Positions 16,714 to 27,549 of a stretch of DNA of 64,000 nucleotides are shown one piece after another (the first letter of the stretch is position 1; every line of letters begins with the position of its first letter). Both the position numbers and the translations under genes were made by a program. The notes under the pieces were generated by a model that was not told the origin of the DNA, searched no databases, and was given only the letters and a program-made list of their open reading frames with translations. Location: positions 248,001 to 312,000 of the forward strand of contig NZ_CP029187.1 of NCBI RefSeq assembly GCF_003097535.1. The letters are read 5' to 3'. The stretch comes from Flavobacterium pallidum. Its GTDB lineage: Bacteria; Bacteroidota; Bacteroidia; Flavobacteriales; Flavobacteriaceae.

Positions 16714-16753
16714 CAACTATTTACGAAAATGTTCAAAATCTAAATTATCGGCA

Positions 16754-16787
16754 TAAAAAAGTCCGGCTGATAAACCGGACTTTTTTT
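16754..16787 (-). terminator. terminator of the 16801 adhesin gene
   Basis: GTCCGG/CCGGAC stem with A and T runs on both sides, so it should work in both directions. It lies 14 bp past the stop of the minus-strand adhesin gene. Confidence 0.9.
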
Positions 16788-16800
16788 AATTGGCAGTTAT

Positions 16801-19800
16801 TTAGTTTATTACCAGTTTCTTAATAACCCTTAGCTTGGATGCTGTTTGGATTTCAACCATATAAACACCTTTAGCCAAACCGGACACATCAACAGCAATT
16901 TGCCCTGGATGACTTGCTTTTACCTGCTTTACAGCTTTACCCAAAACATCATAAAGCGTAACCTGGTCCAGAATTTCTGTTGTATGATGAAGATTAATGT
17001 TCACCAAAGTATTTGTCGGATTCGGATATAACACTACATTTAAATCACTGTACTCTTCGGTACTAAGCGGCGCTGAAACCTGTGTCTGCACGGTGTTGGT
17101 CACGATCGCTGGATTAGAATCAAAATAAATACTGGCTTCATTTGAAATGACATCTCCAATAACGTAACCCGGTTTAGGTTTTACCTTAAAAGCAACATAA
17201 CCGTGACTTTCCTCCTCATTATTAGCAGCAGCAGGAAGATCGATATTTGTAAATTCCCATGTCAGGTGATTCCCCGTACGCAACAGATCATAATTGTGGC
17301 TTGCCGATACGACACGCAGGCTGCTTTCATCCAGCATATCATCCAGAACATCCTCAAGCCTTACATTGGTGGCCTGGTAGGTACCGGTGTTCTGGAAGCG
17401 GATGGTGTAATAAAGATATCCGCCATTGTCCAAATCATTGATATCCACTTCACCGCCATGCAATTCCGTTTTATCGTTAGGATCGAATGAGCCAAATATG
17501 GTCTGGGTTATTGATGCCGAATTGTCAAGTTGATGGACATCGGCCAAAGTACTCGTAATTGATGCTGTATTGTTGAGCAACTGGCCTAAGCTCACTTCAG
17601 GTATTGAAGGTACGGCCATCGTTACATTAATAATCCTTGTTTCGTACGGCAATAATCCTGAAAAATTATAGGTAAAGCCATTCGGAGTCATTGTGACCCC
17701 GCTTTGACTCACAGCAGTCACCGTAACCGCCTCATCCTTTGTAAAGGTAATCGTTCCTGATGCCGGTTGAAGCCCCTTGTTTTTGTACACAATCATATTG
17801 TGGTAATTAGATCCCGGCAACGGTACATCGACAGAAACAAAATTCACAGACACATCATCATATGGCTGGATCGGGGTCAATGGGAAATACAGCAATTGGC
17901 TTCCACTGCCTTCGGACACGCTGATATTGCTGAAACCCGTCGAAGCGGCTGTATAATAAGGTGCAAATTCAGGGAAAATCTGGTATGTGAAGTCATAACT
18001 ATCAGATGGATCACTACTGTACAAATCGTAATTGCCCGTTTGCGAAGAAATATTCATGAACGGCCCTGAGTCATTTTTCTGGTAAATGAAGTTGCCTTCT
18101 GTAAAGTTCAGTTCGCCATCATCCTTCACACCATTGTTATTCGCATCGACGTAAGCGATCAGGCGTACCTTGTCTGCACAAACCGTGCTTCCGGCTCCTG
18201 GCTCCCCGGCGTTGGTTTGTGAAATCCGGATATACCCGTCATTCCCGTTAAAGTTTGTGATCAGTACCACATAGTACTGTCCTGCAACTGCATTCGGAAT
18301 GGTCATGGTTTCTGCGAATGAAGCATCATAGCTGCAATCTACAATATTCCCAAAAGGATAAAATGACTGACCGTTTGTATTATTCGGGCAACTTGGACAG
18401 TCAACAAAAGCGATATCACTACAAAAAGAAGCATTATCCTCAAACGGACCCCAGGCTGCAAAATCCACATCAAGGTACGTGCCTGTCGGTTCCCCGTTGA
18501 TGCCAAACTCGGTATTCTGCAATATATTGAAAGCCAAAGTACCTGATTCACTTATCTTCAAAACGTAGTAAGTCGGATTAGGAATCGACCCCAGGCAAGC
18601 TACCTGGTCAGAATTTGGTACGCCCGAAGTATTCCTGAAAATGTAAGGGTCATCCGACGAAGAGCCACAAAAAGACTGGGCATTTTCACATGAGGATACC
18701 GATTTCACGCAAACATCGAAGACCACTACCTGGCTCGTCGCAGCATTTGACCACACGCGGAGATAGTAAGTCTCTCCAATAACAAAATTCAAAGCATGAC
18801 TGGTGAGTTCATTAGCCGTACTGCAATATTTCAATACCATGCTTCCACAGGTTCCTGAATACACCGCATGGTTAAGGTTTACTGTGGTGCCATAAACATT
18901 TAATAATGAAATAACCTGATGGGCCGATACGGCCGTAAATTTAAACCACACATCGTCATCCTGCCCGGTGAGGCATGAAGTGACTGACATAGTGGATTGG
19001 GTCGCGCCTATAAGGCTACCGTGTGTAAGCGTATTACATTCATAGGTCGGGCTGGCATCGATATCTATAGCTGTGGCGCACTCATCGTTATTAAACGGCG
19101 GCGGCGGCGTACTCACACAAACATGGAATGAAGCTGATGCACCCGCATTAGTTCCGGAAGTATACACCCTGATATAGTATGTCGCGCCGATTGTCAGTCC
19201 TTGTGCCACACTTTCATTAAATGAACTGCAATATATTTTAACAAGATCCCCAGGCACCCCTGAAAAAAGCGTATGATTCACTGCAACATTGGTATTGGTA
19301 GTAATAATATCATTAATAGCGATAATATTGATGTTGCTTGTTGCCACAAAGCTAAACCAGACGTCATCATCAGAGCCACCGCATCCTGCACCCGTAACAT
19401 TTGGGAGCGAAGCAGTTGCCCCTAAAGTATTCCCCACTACATTCAGCGACGGATTGCATGCCCAAACCGGACTTACCGATACCGGCGCCGCATCCTCAAC
19501 CTCATCGTTAGCTGGTGGGGCAGTGATGCACAAGTCAAAGTTTACATACTGTTCCGGATCAGATCCAGGAGTATACACCCTGATGTAATACATCTGCCCA
19601 ACAATCAGGTTCTTGGCCGTAGTGTTGGCCGTACTACTGCAATATAGTTTTGTAAATGCCCCGCATGTCCCTGAATATAAAGTATGGCTGACCTTAACCG
19701 AAGCCGGGGTCCCCACCATGTTATAGAAGTTGATGCTAAGCGAAGGAGCCGTTGCTGTAAATTTAAACCATACGTCGTCATCCGTGGTAAAGCAGCCTGA

Positions 19801-22287
19801 CGCTGTACCCGCTGGCGCATCCGCACTGGCTGTAGCGCCGTAAGTATTGCCGTGTACGTTATTTGTCGCAACGCACTGCTGGGTGTTGTTTATAGTAACC
19901 GGAATGGCATCAGCGCAATTGTCATTCAGCGGTGCAGTTATGAATGTCACAGGAGATAATATCGACCATGTACTCTCCACTGAAGCGGAGCATAATGATT
20001 TCACATAAAATGTATACGATGTTGAAGGTGACAACGCATAGCCTGTAGCAGCACTCACTGTAAATGGATTTGTAACCTGGGTAATTGTAGCTGCCGTTGG
20101 CGGGTTATTTGATGGTCCAGGCCCTCCTGTCGGAACGATATACAATGCATATCCAGGAGCTGCCGGCACGGAGGTGTCTGTCCATTGCAATGTAGCGGAA
20201 CCTGATGTGATGTTTGATACAGTTATGTTTGTAGGTTTAGCACAAGCCGGCTGGATACAATCGCCTACAGCGGCAAACAGCACCGTATTGGGAGTGCCGG
20301 TTCCAGGGAGTTTAGTATACAGGATGTCAAGGAATGGGTTCTGGATCGATACCCCGATATTTTCAGGCGTGGTCCCTGCAACGCTCCAAAAAACGTCAAA
20401 AGGAACCCCATTGCACAAAGGAACAGTGATCCCAGCTGGTGTATTAATTTGGGTTTCACCTAATATCGCAACGATAATGCCGTTTTGCTTGATTTGTATT
20501 TTGGCACCATTCCAGCTATTGCCTGCGGGGCTTGTCAACAGAAACTTGTACCCGCACTTTTCCTGGTCGTTACAGGTTAAGGTATTGAATACAGGAAATG
20601 GCGTGCATTTACTTACGCCTGTCGGCGTACAACTCGATCTTATAAAGGCATAATATGTAGTAGCAGGATTGAGGTCGGTAGCTGTAAAAATATACGGGCC
20701 TCCCACCGGGACGCTAAATACGTAAGTCGCAGGAGTATCTGTTCCTGGCAGTGTGGGGGCATTTGGCCCTGCTATCAATACCAACTCAAATTGGGTGTCG
20801 GCAGTATCGCCGGGATTCCAGGTGAATGTAGCCGAAGTATTCGTTATACTTGCTGCTATTACACCAGCATCTATAGGCTTAGGGCATAATGGCACAGTAC
20901 AGAAAACCGAATTTGCAGTCGATACGGACCAGGCCGAAGGTTCCGGCGTACAGTTTACCCGCACATAAACCTTATAACACTCATCTGCCGGCAATGGCAG
21001 TGTTGTCGTAAATGACGTTGTTGCCGGAGCAACATCATCATAAGTGGGTACCGTATCTGCTGTGGGTGCCGGGCTTCCTGCCGGAAGGATACAGATATCC
21101 CACGATGTGGTAGCCGCGGCTGACCAGTTGATTGTAGCGCCTGAATGGGTTACATTTTCGACAGTCACATCAGTCGGAGTAAGGTCGCACCTCGGCGCAT
21201 CACACGCGACAACATCGTCATAAAGCACCCCATTTAAAGAAACCAATCCTGCTGGTTTTGTATAAATTGTCTGCCCAAATGAATTTAATATTGAAATGTT
21301 CTTTTGTGCCATATTGCTTCCAAGGGCATTCCAGTATAAATCAAACGGAACACCATCACACAGCGGAACGCCCACATCAACCGGACCGGTCCCGGTTACC
21401 AATTGTGATCCTAAGGTAGCCACTACCAGACCATTCTGACGCACCTGCATTCTGGCAGTTCCCCAACCTGACGCACTTGTGTTGCTGATCCTGAAGGTAT
21501 AATTACACGTTTGAGAAGCATCGCATACCATCGTATCAAATGCAAATGGCCCTGCCCATGCTGTCCACACGCCAGTACCTGCTGTACATTCCCCACGCAC
21601 CCAATACTCATATTGCGTACCCGAAACCAAACCGGACGCATTGTACTCCGGAGTATTAACCTGTATACCTGCCCCGGACGGCACTAAAGAGCCTAAAGGC
21701 TGCACGGCGACTTCCCAGGAAGAATAACCCTGTGCATCCCAAAAAAGATGGGCCGTATTTAAAGTAACACCATCGATGTTCCCATTTGTTGGTATAGGAA
21801 GACAATCTTCTGTCTGGATTAAGAGATTGTAGGAAAACGTTTGTGTTGGCAGGCCTGAAGAAACCAATACGATGTAATCATGGCCCTCAAGCACTGACAC
21901 GGTAACATTCCTGACGCCCGCATTGGCATTGGAAGCCCCGCCAATACAACTCACTCCTACGTTGGCGCAACCATCATATACAAACACTGAAGAACGCGTA
22001 ACCGAGTTGAGTGGCTTCAGCTTGATATTGACCAACCTATCCGCGGTAGCGTGGAAGCTGTAAAACACGTCCTTCCCCCCGACACAATTTGCATTAGGCG
22101 GATTAACGCCGCAGGATGTCCCCTGCAATGCATCAAAAGTGTCTAAGAAATTAGCCGTATCGTTAATATCCTGGTATGGAAGCGCAATTGAAATAGGGTT
22201 CTCACATGTAGTGCCCGGTTGTGCAAAAACCGAAACAGACAGCAGCAAAAAGAAACCCAGAAACGTTTTGAGTAATTGTTTTTTCAT
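16801..22287 (-). CDS. large T9SS type A adhesin-like protein (Fn3 and PPC-like modules)
   Basis: 1,828 residues from the ATG of MKKQLLKTFLGFFLLLSV, a signal peptide; the longer frame start lies upstream of the -7 box region. Order: PPC-like domain (about 25-170), fibronectin III-like units, an unnamed Cys-containing module (about 259-362) repeated at about 577-672, more Fn3, and three PPC-like units (about 785-1200) each with DDVWF(K/S)F and YY(I/L)RV. Then come a 'DANNNGVKDDGE' linker region, a DUF7619-like domain (FGSFDPNDKTELHGG, GYLYYTIRFQNTGT) and a T9SS type A sorting domain (VVLYPNPTNTLVNINLHH, GVYMVEIQTASKLRVIKKLV). It is a paralog of the next gene. It probably mediates adhesion or matrix binding on the surface; the ligand is unknown. 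Confidence 0.9.
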   Translation of the reverse strand: MKKQLLKTFLGFFLLLSVSVFAQPGTTCENPISIALPYQDINDTANFLDTFDALQGTSCGVNPPNANCVGGKDVFYSFHATADRLVNIKLKPLNSVTRSSVFVYDGCANVGVSCIGGASNANAGVRNVTVSVLEGHDYIVLVSSGLPTQTFSYNLLIQTEDCLPIPTNGNIDGVTLNTAHLFWDAQGYSSWEVAVQPLGSLVPSGAGIQVNTPEYNASGLVSGTQYEYWVRGECTAGTGVWTAWAGPFAFDTMVCDASQTCNYTFRISNTSASGWGTARMQVRQNGLVVATLGSQLVTGTGPVDVGVPLCDGVPFDLYWNALGSNMAQKNISILNSFGQTIYTKPAGLVSLNGVLYDDVVACDAPRCDLTPTDVTVENVTHSGATINWSAAATTSWDICILPAGSPAPTADTVPTYDDVAPATTSFTTTLPLPADECYKVYVRVNCTPEPSAWSVSTANSVFCTVPLCPKPIDAGVIAASITNTSATFTWNPGDTADTQFELVLIAGPNAPTLPGTDTPATYVFSVPVGGPYIFTATDLNPATTYYAFIRSSCTPTGVSKCTPFPVFNTLTCNDQEKCGYKFLLTSPAGNSWNGAKIQIKQNGIIVAILGETQINTPAGITVPLCNGVPFDVFWSVAGTTPENIGVSIQNPFLDILYTKLPGTGTPNTVLFAAVGDCIQPACAKPTNITVSNITSGSATLQWTDTSVPAAPGYALYIVPTGGPGPSNNPPTAATITQVTNPFTVSAATGYALSPSTSYTFYVKSLCSASVESTWSILSPVTFITAPLNDNCADAIPVTINNTQQCVATNNVHGNTYGATASADAPAGTASGCFTTDDDVWFKFTATAPSLSINFYNMVGTPASVKVSHTLYSGTCGAFTKLYCSSTANTTAKNLIVGQMYYIRVYTPGSDPEQYVNFDLCITAPPANDEVEDAAPVSVSPVWACNPSLNVVGNTLGATASLPNVTGAGCGGSDDDVWFSFVATSNINIIAINDIITTNTNVAVNHTLFSGVPGDLVKIYCSSFNESVAQGLTIGATYYIRVYTSGTNAGASASFHVCVSTPPPPFNNDECATAIDIDASPTYECNTLTHGSLIGATQSTMSVTSCLTGQDDDVWFKFTAVSAHQVISLLNVYGTTVNLNHAVYSGTCGSMVLKYCSTANELTSHALNFVIGETYYLRVWSNAATSQVVVFDVCVKSVSSCENAQSFCGSSSDDPYIFRNTSGVPNSDQVACLGSIPNPTYYVLKISESGTLAFNILQNTEFGINGEPTGTYLDVDFAAWGPFEDNASFCSDIAFVDCPSCPNNTNGQSFYPFGNIVDCSYDASFAETMTIPNAVAGQYYVVLITNFNGNDGYIRISQTNAGEPGAGSTVCADKVRLIAYVDANNNGVKDDGELNFTEGNFIYQKNDSGPFMNISSQTGNYDLYSSDPSDSYDFTYQIFPEFAPYYTAASTGFSNISVSEGSGSQLLYFPLTPIQPYDDVSVNFVSVDVPLPGSNYHNMIVYKNKGLQPASGTITFTKDEAVTVTAVSQSGVTMTPNGFTYNFSGLLPYETRIINVTMAVPSIPEVSLGQLLNNTASITSTLADVHQLDNSASITQTIFGSFDPNDKTELHGGEVDINDLDNGGYLYYTIRFQNTGTYQATNVRLEDVLDDMLDESSLRVVSASHNYDLLRTGNHLTWEFTNIDLPAAANNEEESHGYVAFKVKPKPGYVIGDVISNEASIYFDSNPAIVTNTVQTQVSAPLSTEEYSDLNVVLYPNPTNTLVNINLHHTTEILDQVTLYDVLGKAVKQVKASHPGQIAVDVSGLAKGVYMVEIQTASKLRVIKKLVIN

Positions 22288-22308
22288 GATCGGGAGATAG
22301 ATTTTTAC

Positions 22309-22316
22309 CAAATGTA
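22309..22316 (-). promoter_or_regulatory. -7 box of the 16801 adhesin gene
   Basis: The minus strand reads TACATTTG, an exact TAnnTTTG match about 22 bases before the ATG. The nearest suitable TTG is 22 bases upstream, longer than optimum. Confidence 0.5.
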
Positions 22317-22373
22317 ATAGTTTTAGACAATTTATTATCAACAAAATACATTATTTGTTAATTTACCTAAAAC

Positions 22374-22401
22374 AAAAAACCAGGCATATAAACCTGGTTT
22401 C
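22374..22401 (-). terminator. terminator of the 22420 adhesin gene
   Basis: On the minus strand AACCAGG/CCTGGTT pairs around TTTATATG and is followed by a T run. It separates the two tandem paralogs, so they are not one operon. Confidence 0.88.
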
Positions 22402-22419
22402 CATTACTGATTAATCCAT

Positions 22420-25400
22420 TTAATCAACTATCAATTTCTTAATGAGCCTTGAATGCGACATTGTTGAGACTTCCAGGAGGTACACCCCTTTAGCCAAACC
22501 AGAAATATCAATAGATAAACTTCCGTTGTGATTCGCTTCCACCTTTTTTACTGTATTTCCCAAAACATCATAAAGGGCAACCTGCCCGAGATTTTCTGCG
22601 GTATGCTGAAGACTTACATATACCATAGTATTCGCCGGATTCGGGTAAACATGAATATTTGACAAATCAAAAGTCTGGATACCCAAAAATGCCGAGATTT
22701 CTGTCTGCACGGTATTGGTTTCAATTGCAGGATTGGAATCAAAATAAATTCCGGCAGTATTTGAAATGACATCTGCGACAGCAAATCCTGTTTTAGGCCT
22801 GACCTTAAACGTAACATAGCCATGGCTTGCATCGGCATCTGCAATCTCAGGCGACAGTCCGATGTTATCAAAATGCCATGTCAAATGATTGCCGGAACCC
22901 TCGAGAACATAGGGGTGGCTTGCAGAAACCATACGCAGGCTGTTTGCGTCAAGTTGTGAATCGAGCGTATCTTCCAGCCTTATATTTTTAGCAATCGCCG
23001 TTCCGGTATTCTGGAAACGGATGGTGTAAAATAAATACCCATCATTATTTAATTCGGCAATATCGACAATCCCGCCATGCGATTCGGTTTTATCATTCGG
23101 ATCAAAAGATGCTGAAACAGCCTGTGTAACTGTCGCAGTGTTATCAGGCAGGTTGACATCTGCAGCAGCGCCAGAAATACTTACTGCATTGGACAGCATA
23201 TCATTGATATTCACCACCGGCAAAGGCGGAACGTTCATCACGACGTTGAATGAGCGTGTTTCCGATGGTTCCAATGCTGTAAACGCGTAGGTGAATCCGC
23301 TGGCTGTTGCAATTGTTCCCGCCTGTGCAATGCTGTTGATTACCACGTGTACATCTTTCGTGAAGGTGAGCGTTCCAGAGATGGTGCTTGTCCCTTCATT
23401 TTTATATATGATTTTATTGACATAAGTATCTCCTGCCAGGGGTTGGCTCTCCGGAGTGATGCTTACTGATAAGTCTTCATAAGCCTGCATCAAAGTCACC
23501 GGGAAATATAAGGTATTGACCCCACTGCCTGCCGGAATACTGATATTGCTGAAATCAGTCGCGGCTACTGCATAATACCCTGCAAATTCAGGAAAAACAT
23601 GGAAATTGAAATCGTAGGTATTCGCCGCATTGAAATCATAAAGATTGTATTGACCGTTTGAAGTGGCTATATTGACTGCTGGATCGAGGCCATTTTTCTG
23701 ATAGGTGAAGTTGCCTTTGGTGAAGTTCACTTCCGCATTGTCTTTGATGCCATTGCCATTCTCATCAAGGAATGCGACAAGTTGTATCTTGTCTCCACAC
23801 ACTGTTGAACCGGCCCCGGACTGCCCGAAATTGCTTTGTCTCATGCTCACATATCCCGGATCTCCGTTATAATTTGTGATGAGCAGCACATAATATTCCC
23901 CTGCAACTGCATTGGGGATATGCAATGTTTCGGTAAAGCTTGAAGCATAGCTGCAATCCACGATATTCCCGTAAGGATAAAAGGCAGGGTCATTGGTATT
24001 GTTAGGGCAAGTGGCACATTCCGCCATCAGGATCTGGTCACAACTTTCCCCGTCGGCAAACGGACCCCAGGCCACATAATCAACATCAAGATATTGGCCT
24101 ATCGGGTTTCCTGATGAATCAAAAAGTTCATTCTGTACGATATCAAATGTAATTGGTCCCGATTGCCCTATCCTTAACTTATAAAAAGTAGGGTTGGGTA
24201 TCGATCCAAGACACGCGACCTGCTGGTCATTAGGAGTTCCCGACGTATTGGCAAAAATAAATGGTTCGCCTGTTGCTGATCCACAATAAGATTCCGCATT
24301 CTCACAAGTCGATAATGACTTGATGCAGATGTTAAAATTACACGTTGGTACCGATTGCGACGATGCTGAAATCCTGAGGTAGTAAGTTTGCCCTACGATA
24401 TAATTGTCCCTTTTGGAATACTCCCGAGTATTAGAACAGTAGAACAACTGCATATTTCCGCACGATCCGGTATATATGGCGTGTTTAACATCAGTTCCCG
24501 AACCATAAAAATCCAGAAGTGAAATGATTTGCGAATTGGATATCGCCGTAAACTTGAACCATACGTCATAAGTATTACCGCCGCCGCAGGTAGATGTAAA
24601 AGGAGACGTTGTAGCGTTGATCATTGAGCCAAATACAACCGTGTCACATACGCCATTATTTACCGGAATCTCAATGGCATCGCTGCATAAATCATTTGTT
24701 GCAGGATTTGGCGTGGTCACAATGACATTAAAGGAAGCGGGCGTAAGAGGCAGCCCCGATGAAGTGTATACCCTTATCTTATAGGTATTCCCTATCACAA
24801 AGTTGGATGCAAAACTTGTATTGCCATTCCCGCAAAATAGAGGCTGCAGGTTCTGGCAATCACTTCCTGAATAGACTGAAAAAAAGACGGTCTGTGTACT
24901 TGGGTCTACGTTGCTGATCTTCACGAAATGCGTTTTGGACGTTGCTACAAAGCTAAACCACACGTCTAATGCCGTAACAACCTGACATGCTGACGACGAA
25001 GATTGTGATGATGTTGAAGCGCCTTCAGTAGATCCGGAAGCATACAGGATTTCATTCATCGTGGGATTTACAGGTACCACTATGGCATCCGCACATTCAT
25101 CATTAGCCGGTTTTGTTGTAAAAAGCAATGGATTTACCAAAGTCCAGTTGCCTGTGTCATTTGATGAACATACGGCCCTGACATAAGCTACATAATCCGT
25201 TAATGGCAAAAGTCCGGCAGCATTATACGAAGCCGTATCCACGACATGGTAAAATCCACCGCTGTTCAACGGATTGCCATTTACCGGCAACGTTGATCCC
25301 ACAGGCGCTACGAAGATTTCCCATTGTGATGCCGTTCCGGTTTCGGTCCAGGTGAAATGGGCAGTTGTCGCTGCAATGGCATCGGCTGCCAGCGCAGTCG

Positions 25401-27405
25401 GCTTAGGGCAGGTTGGTGGGGTGCAATCGGCAACGCCGCTGTATAGTACAGTCAGCGGCGTTTCATGGCCGGATGTAAAAAGGGAATCATTGTAAGCATT
25501 CCTGATTTCGACACCAATATCCAAAGGATGGGTTCCGGCGACACTCCATAACAGGTCAAACGGCACGCCATTGCAAAGCGGCACGGTAATTTCAGGATTG
25601 GTGAAAGCATTTGCCAATGTCGCCACAACAATCCCGTTCTGCCTGACCTGCATTTCCGCACCATACCAGCTTGGGTACGGCTGTTTGCAGGTCAATTCAA
25701 ACTTATAATTGCATTTTTCCGACGCATCGCAGGTCACGGTATTGAAAATGTAAGGCCCTGCCCAGCTGCTCTTGTCTTCTGAAGAACAAACTGTCCTGAT
25801 AAAATAAAAATAACGTGTGGCATTTGTCAGGGTTCCGGCAGGAAGCACATAAGGTGAGGCATCCGGGCTCAAAAGCAGCCATCCGGGTTGAAGTACCGGA
25901 TTATCCGGGGGGACAGGAATATTAACCCCATCCGACGGGATCAGTAATATTTCCCACGCATTGTCTGTAGGTGTGCCGTACTGCCACGTCAGCGTTGCAG
26001 ATGTTGTTGTCGCATTTCCGGCACCAAGCACGAAAGGCTTAAGACAACTTTCATGGGTAAGAAAAGCTGTTTTGACCCACGGCGCCTCGACATCACAGCT
26101 GTTCCTCACATAAGCGTAATAGTATGTGCTTTCCACCAAATCAGTTATAGTGAAAAAATCTTCAGTCACATCATTGTATGTAGGAACGGTAGACAGTGAA
26201 GGTATTTCATTCGGATTGGTCGTCACGAAAATATCCCAGGAATCCGTTGCCGGAGAACCCCAAATTAACACTGCATTGGTAGCTGTAACTTGCGTGACAT
26301 GGAAATTTTGTGGAATACTATTACACACCGGGCTGCAATTTGCCATACCCGTATAAACGATATCGCCTGCATTTCCTGCACCTTGCGGCATCACATAAAT
26401 ACACTGTTGAGAAGCGTTCAAAATCGATATTTTACACTGGTACGGATCGGACCCTTCGGTCAGCCAATACACATCAAAAGGCTCATTATTGCACAATGAA
26501 ACATTCACGAAGGCAGATGAACTGAAATAATTATTGCCTAATGTCGCAATTACGATGCCATTTTGCCTCACCTGCATCCTCGCTCCATTCCATCCATCAT
26601 TTCCGGATTCAAAAAGCATAAATCTGTATGTGCACGCATTTGACGGATTGCAGGAAGAAGAATTGAATGCCACCGGCCCCGACCATGCAGTAAAAGCATC
26701 AGTATTATCGGTACATTTTGCCCTGACCCAATATTCATATGATGTGTGAGGCTGCAATTCCGGCGCATAATTATTCGTATTTACCGGAATTCCGGCTCCT
26801 GACGGCAACATGCCACCCGCAGGCTGTACTGCGACTTCCCAGGAAGAAAACGTACCGGCATTCCAGGTGAGGTTTGCAGAAACGTCCGTGATTGCAGACA
26901 CTGACGGATTAGCGGGTTTAGGACCACAGGCTTCATCCTGCAACAACAGGTTATACGTTATTCCGGGCGTATTGGCACTCGATGAAATCAGGATGATGTA
27001 AGTTGTCCCGGCTGTCAGCGAAAGCGTTACAGACCGCGCGTTGGTGTTCGGAGATGCTGCGCCTCCAATACAGCTTACCCCTACATTGGAACAGCCTTCA
27101 TATATGAACATAGACGAATAAGTCGACCCGATCGGCGTCATGATAAAACTCACATTGCCCGATACCGAAGGGATGTATTTGTAAAACACATCATTGCCTT
27201 GAAGATAATTGGTAGCAGCAGGCGTGTTTCCGCAGGAGTTACCCTGAGGGCCAGATATGGTGTTGGAGAAATTTCCGGTGCTCTGGACATCCTGGAACGG
27301 CAGCGAACCTATCATCAATGCATTATCACAGGTCGTGCCGGGCTGCGCAAACGCAGCAAGACTTATCAAATACGTTGCAATCAGGGAGAGTAATTGTTTT
27401 TTCAT
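22420..27405 (-). CDS. large T9SS type A adhesin-like protein, paralog of the 16801 gene
   Basis: 1,661 residues from the ATG of MKKQLLSLIATYLISLAAF (signal peptide). The architecture follows its neighbour: an N-terminal PPC-like domain (QPGTTCDNA start shared with QPGTTCENP), Fn3-like units, the unnamed module at about 255-358 and 563-663 (MQVRQNGIVVATL, VPLCNGVPFDLLWSVAGTHP), and two rather than three PPC-like units (about 780-1060). It ends with a DUF7619-like domain (SASFDPNDKTESHGG) and a T9SS type A domain (IHVYPNPANTMVYVSLQH, SRLIKKLIVD). One missing PPC-like unit accounts for most of the length difference. It has its own consensus promoter and terminator. Confidence 0.9.
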   Translation of the reverse strand: MKKQLLSLIATYLISLAAFAQPGTTCDNALMIGSLPFQDVQSTGNFSNTISGPQGNSCGNTPAATNYLQGNDVFYKYIPSVSGNVSFIMTPIGSTYSSMFIYEGCSNVGVSCIGGAASPNTNARSVTLSLTAGTTYIILISSSANTPGITYNLLLQDEACGPKPANPSVSAITDVSANLTWNAGTFSSWEVAVQPAGGMLPSGAGIPVNTNNYAPELQPHTSYEYWVRAKCTDNTDAFTAWSGPVAFNSSSCNPSNACTYRFMLFESGNDGWNGARMQVRQNGIVIATLGNNYFSSSAFVNVSLCNNEPFDVYWLTEGSDPYQCKISILNASQQCIYVMPQGAGNAGDIVYTGMANCSPVCNSIPQNFHVTQVTATNAVLIWGSPATDSWDIFVTTNPNEIPSLSTVPTYNDVTEDFFTITDLVESTYYYAYVRNSCDVEAPWVKTAFLTHESCLKPFVLGAGNATTTSATLTWQYGTPTDNAWEILLIPSDGVNIPVPPDNPVLQPGWLLLSPDASPYVLPAGTLTNATRYFYFIRTVCSSEDKSSWAGPYIFNTVTCDASEKCNYKFELTCKQPYPSWYGAEMQVRQNGIVVATLANAFTNPEITVPLCNGVPFDLLWSVAGTHPLDIGVEIRNAYNDSLFTSGHETPLTVLYSGVADCTPPTCPKPTALAADAIAATTAHFTWTETGTASQWEIFVAPVGSTLPVNGNPLNSGGFYHVVDTASYNAAGLLPLTDYVAYVRAVCSSNDTGNWTLVNPLLFTTKPANDECADAIVVPVNPTMNEILYASGSTEGASTSSQSSSSACQVVTALDVWFSFVATSKTHFVKISNVDPSTQTVFFSVYSGSDCQNLQPLFCGNGNTSFASNFVIGNTYKIRVYTSSGLPLTPASFNVIVTTPNPATNDLCSDAIEIPVNNGVCDTVVFGSMINATTSPFTSTCGGGNTYDVWFKFTAISNSQIISLLDFYGSGTDVKHAIYTGSCGNMQLFYCSNTREYSKRDNYIVGQTYYLRISASSQSVPTCNFNICIKSLSTCENAESYCGSATGEPFIFANTSGTPNDQQVACLGSIPNPTFYKLRIGQSGPITFDIVQNELFDSSGNPIGQYLDVDYVAWGPFADGESCDQILMAECATCPNNTNDPAFYPYGNIVDCSYASSFTETLHIPNAVAGEYYVLLITNYNGDPGYVSMRQSNFGQSGAGSTVCGDKIQLVAFLDENGNGIKDNAEVNFTKGNFTYQKNGLDPAVNIATSNGQYNLYDFNAANTYDFNFHVFPEFAGYYAVAATDFSNISIPAGSGVNTLYFPVTLMQAYEDLSVSITPESQPLAGDTYVNKIIYKNEGTSTISGTLTFTKDVHVVINSIAQAGTIATASGFTYAFTALEPSETRSFNVVMNVPPLPVVNINDMLSNAVSISGAAADVNLPDNTATVTQAVSASFDPNDKTESHGGIVDIAELNNDGYLFYTIRFQNTGTAIAKNIRLEDTLDSQLDANSLRMVSASHPYVLEGSGNHLTWHFDNIGLSPEIADADASHGYVTFKVRPKTGFAVADVISNTAGIYFDSNPAIETNTVQTEISAFLGIQTFDLSNIHVYPNPANTMVYVSLQHTAENLGQVALYDVLGNTVKKVEANHNGSLSIDISGLAKGVYLLEVSTMSHSRLIKKLIVD

Positions 27406-27424
27406 TGTCTTGGGAATAACCGCG

Positions 27425-27454
27425 CAAAAATATGCGATTTCCCCAAACAAACAA
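27425..27454 (-). promoter_or_regulatory. consensus promoter of the 22420 adhesin gene
   Basis: The minus strand reads TTG (27452-27454), 19 bases, TATTTTTG (27425-27432), about 20 bases before the ATG. It matches the Bacteroidota consensus in both boxes and spacing. Confidence 0.8.
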
Positions 27455-27549
27455 CTATCTATTTCCCTGATTGTCAAAAACTGTTAAACATTTCCACTGA
27501 CTATCATCACGGATTGAATGATAACATTATAGTGGCATTTGTAGTATCC

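Noticed and set aside
16801..27405. The two adhesin genes as one gene broken by a stop
   Set aside because: Each has its own signal peptide, sorting domain, -7 box and terminator, so they are full-length paralogs.
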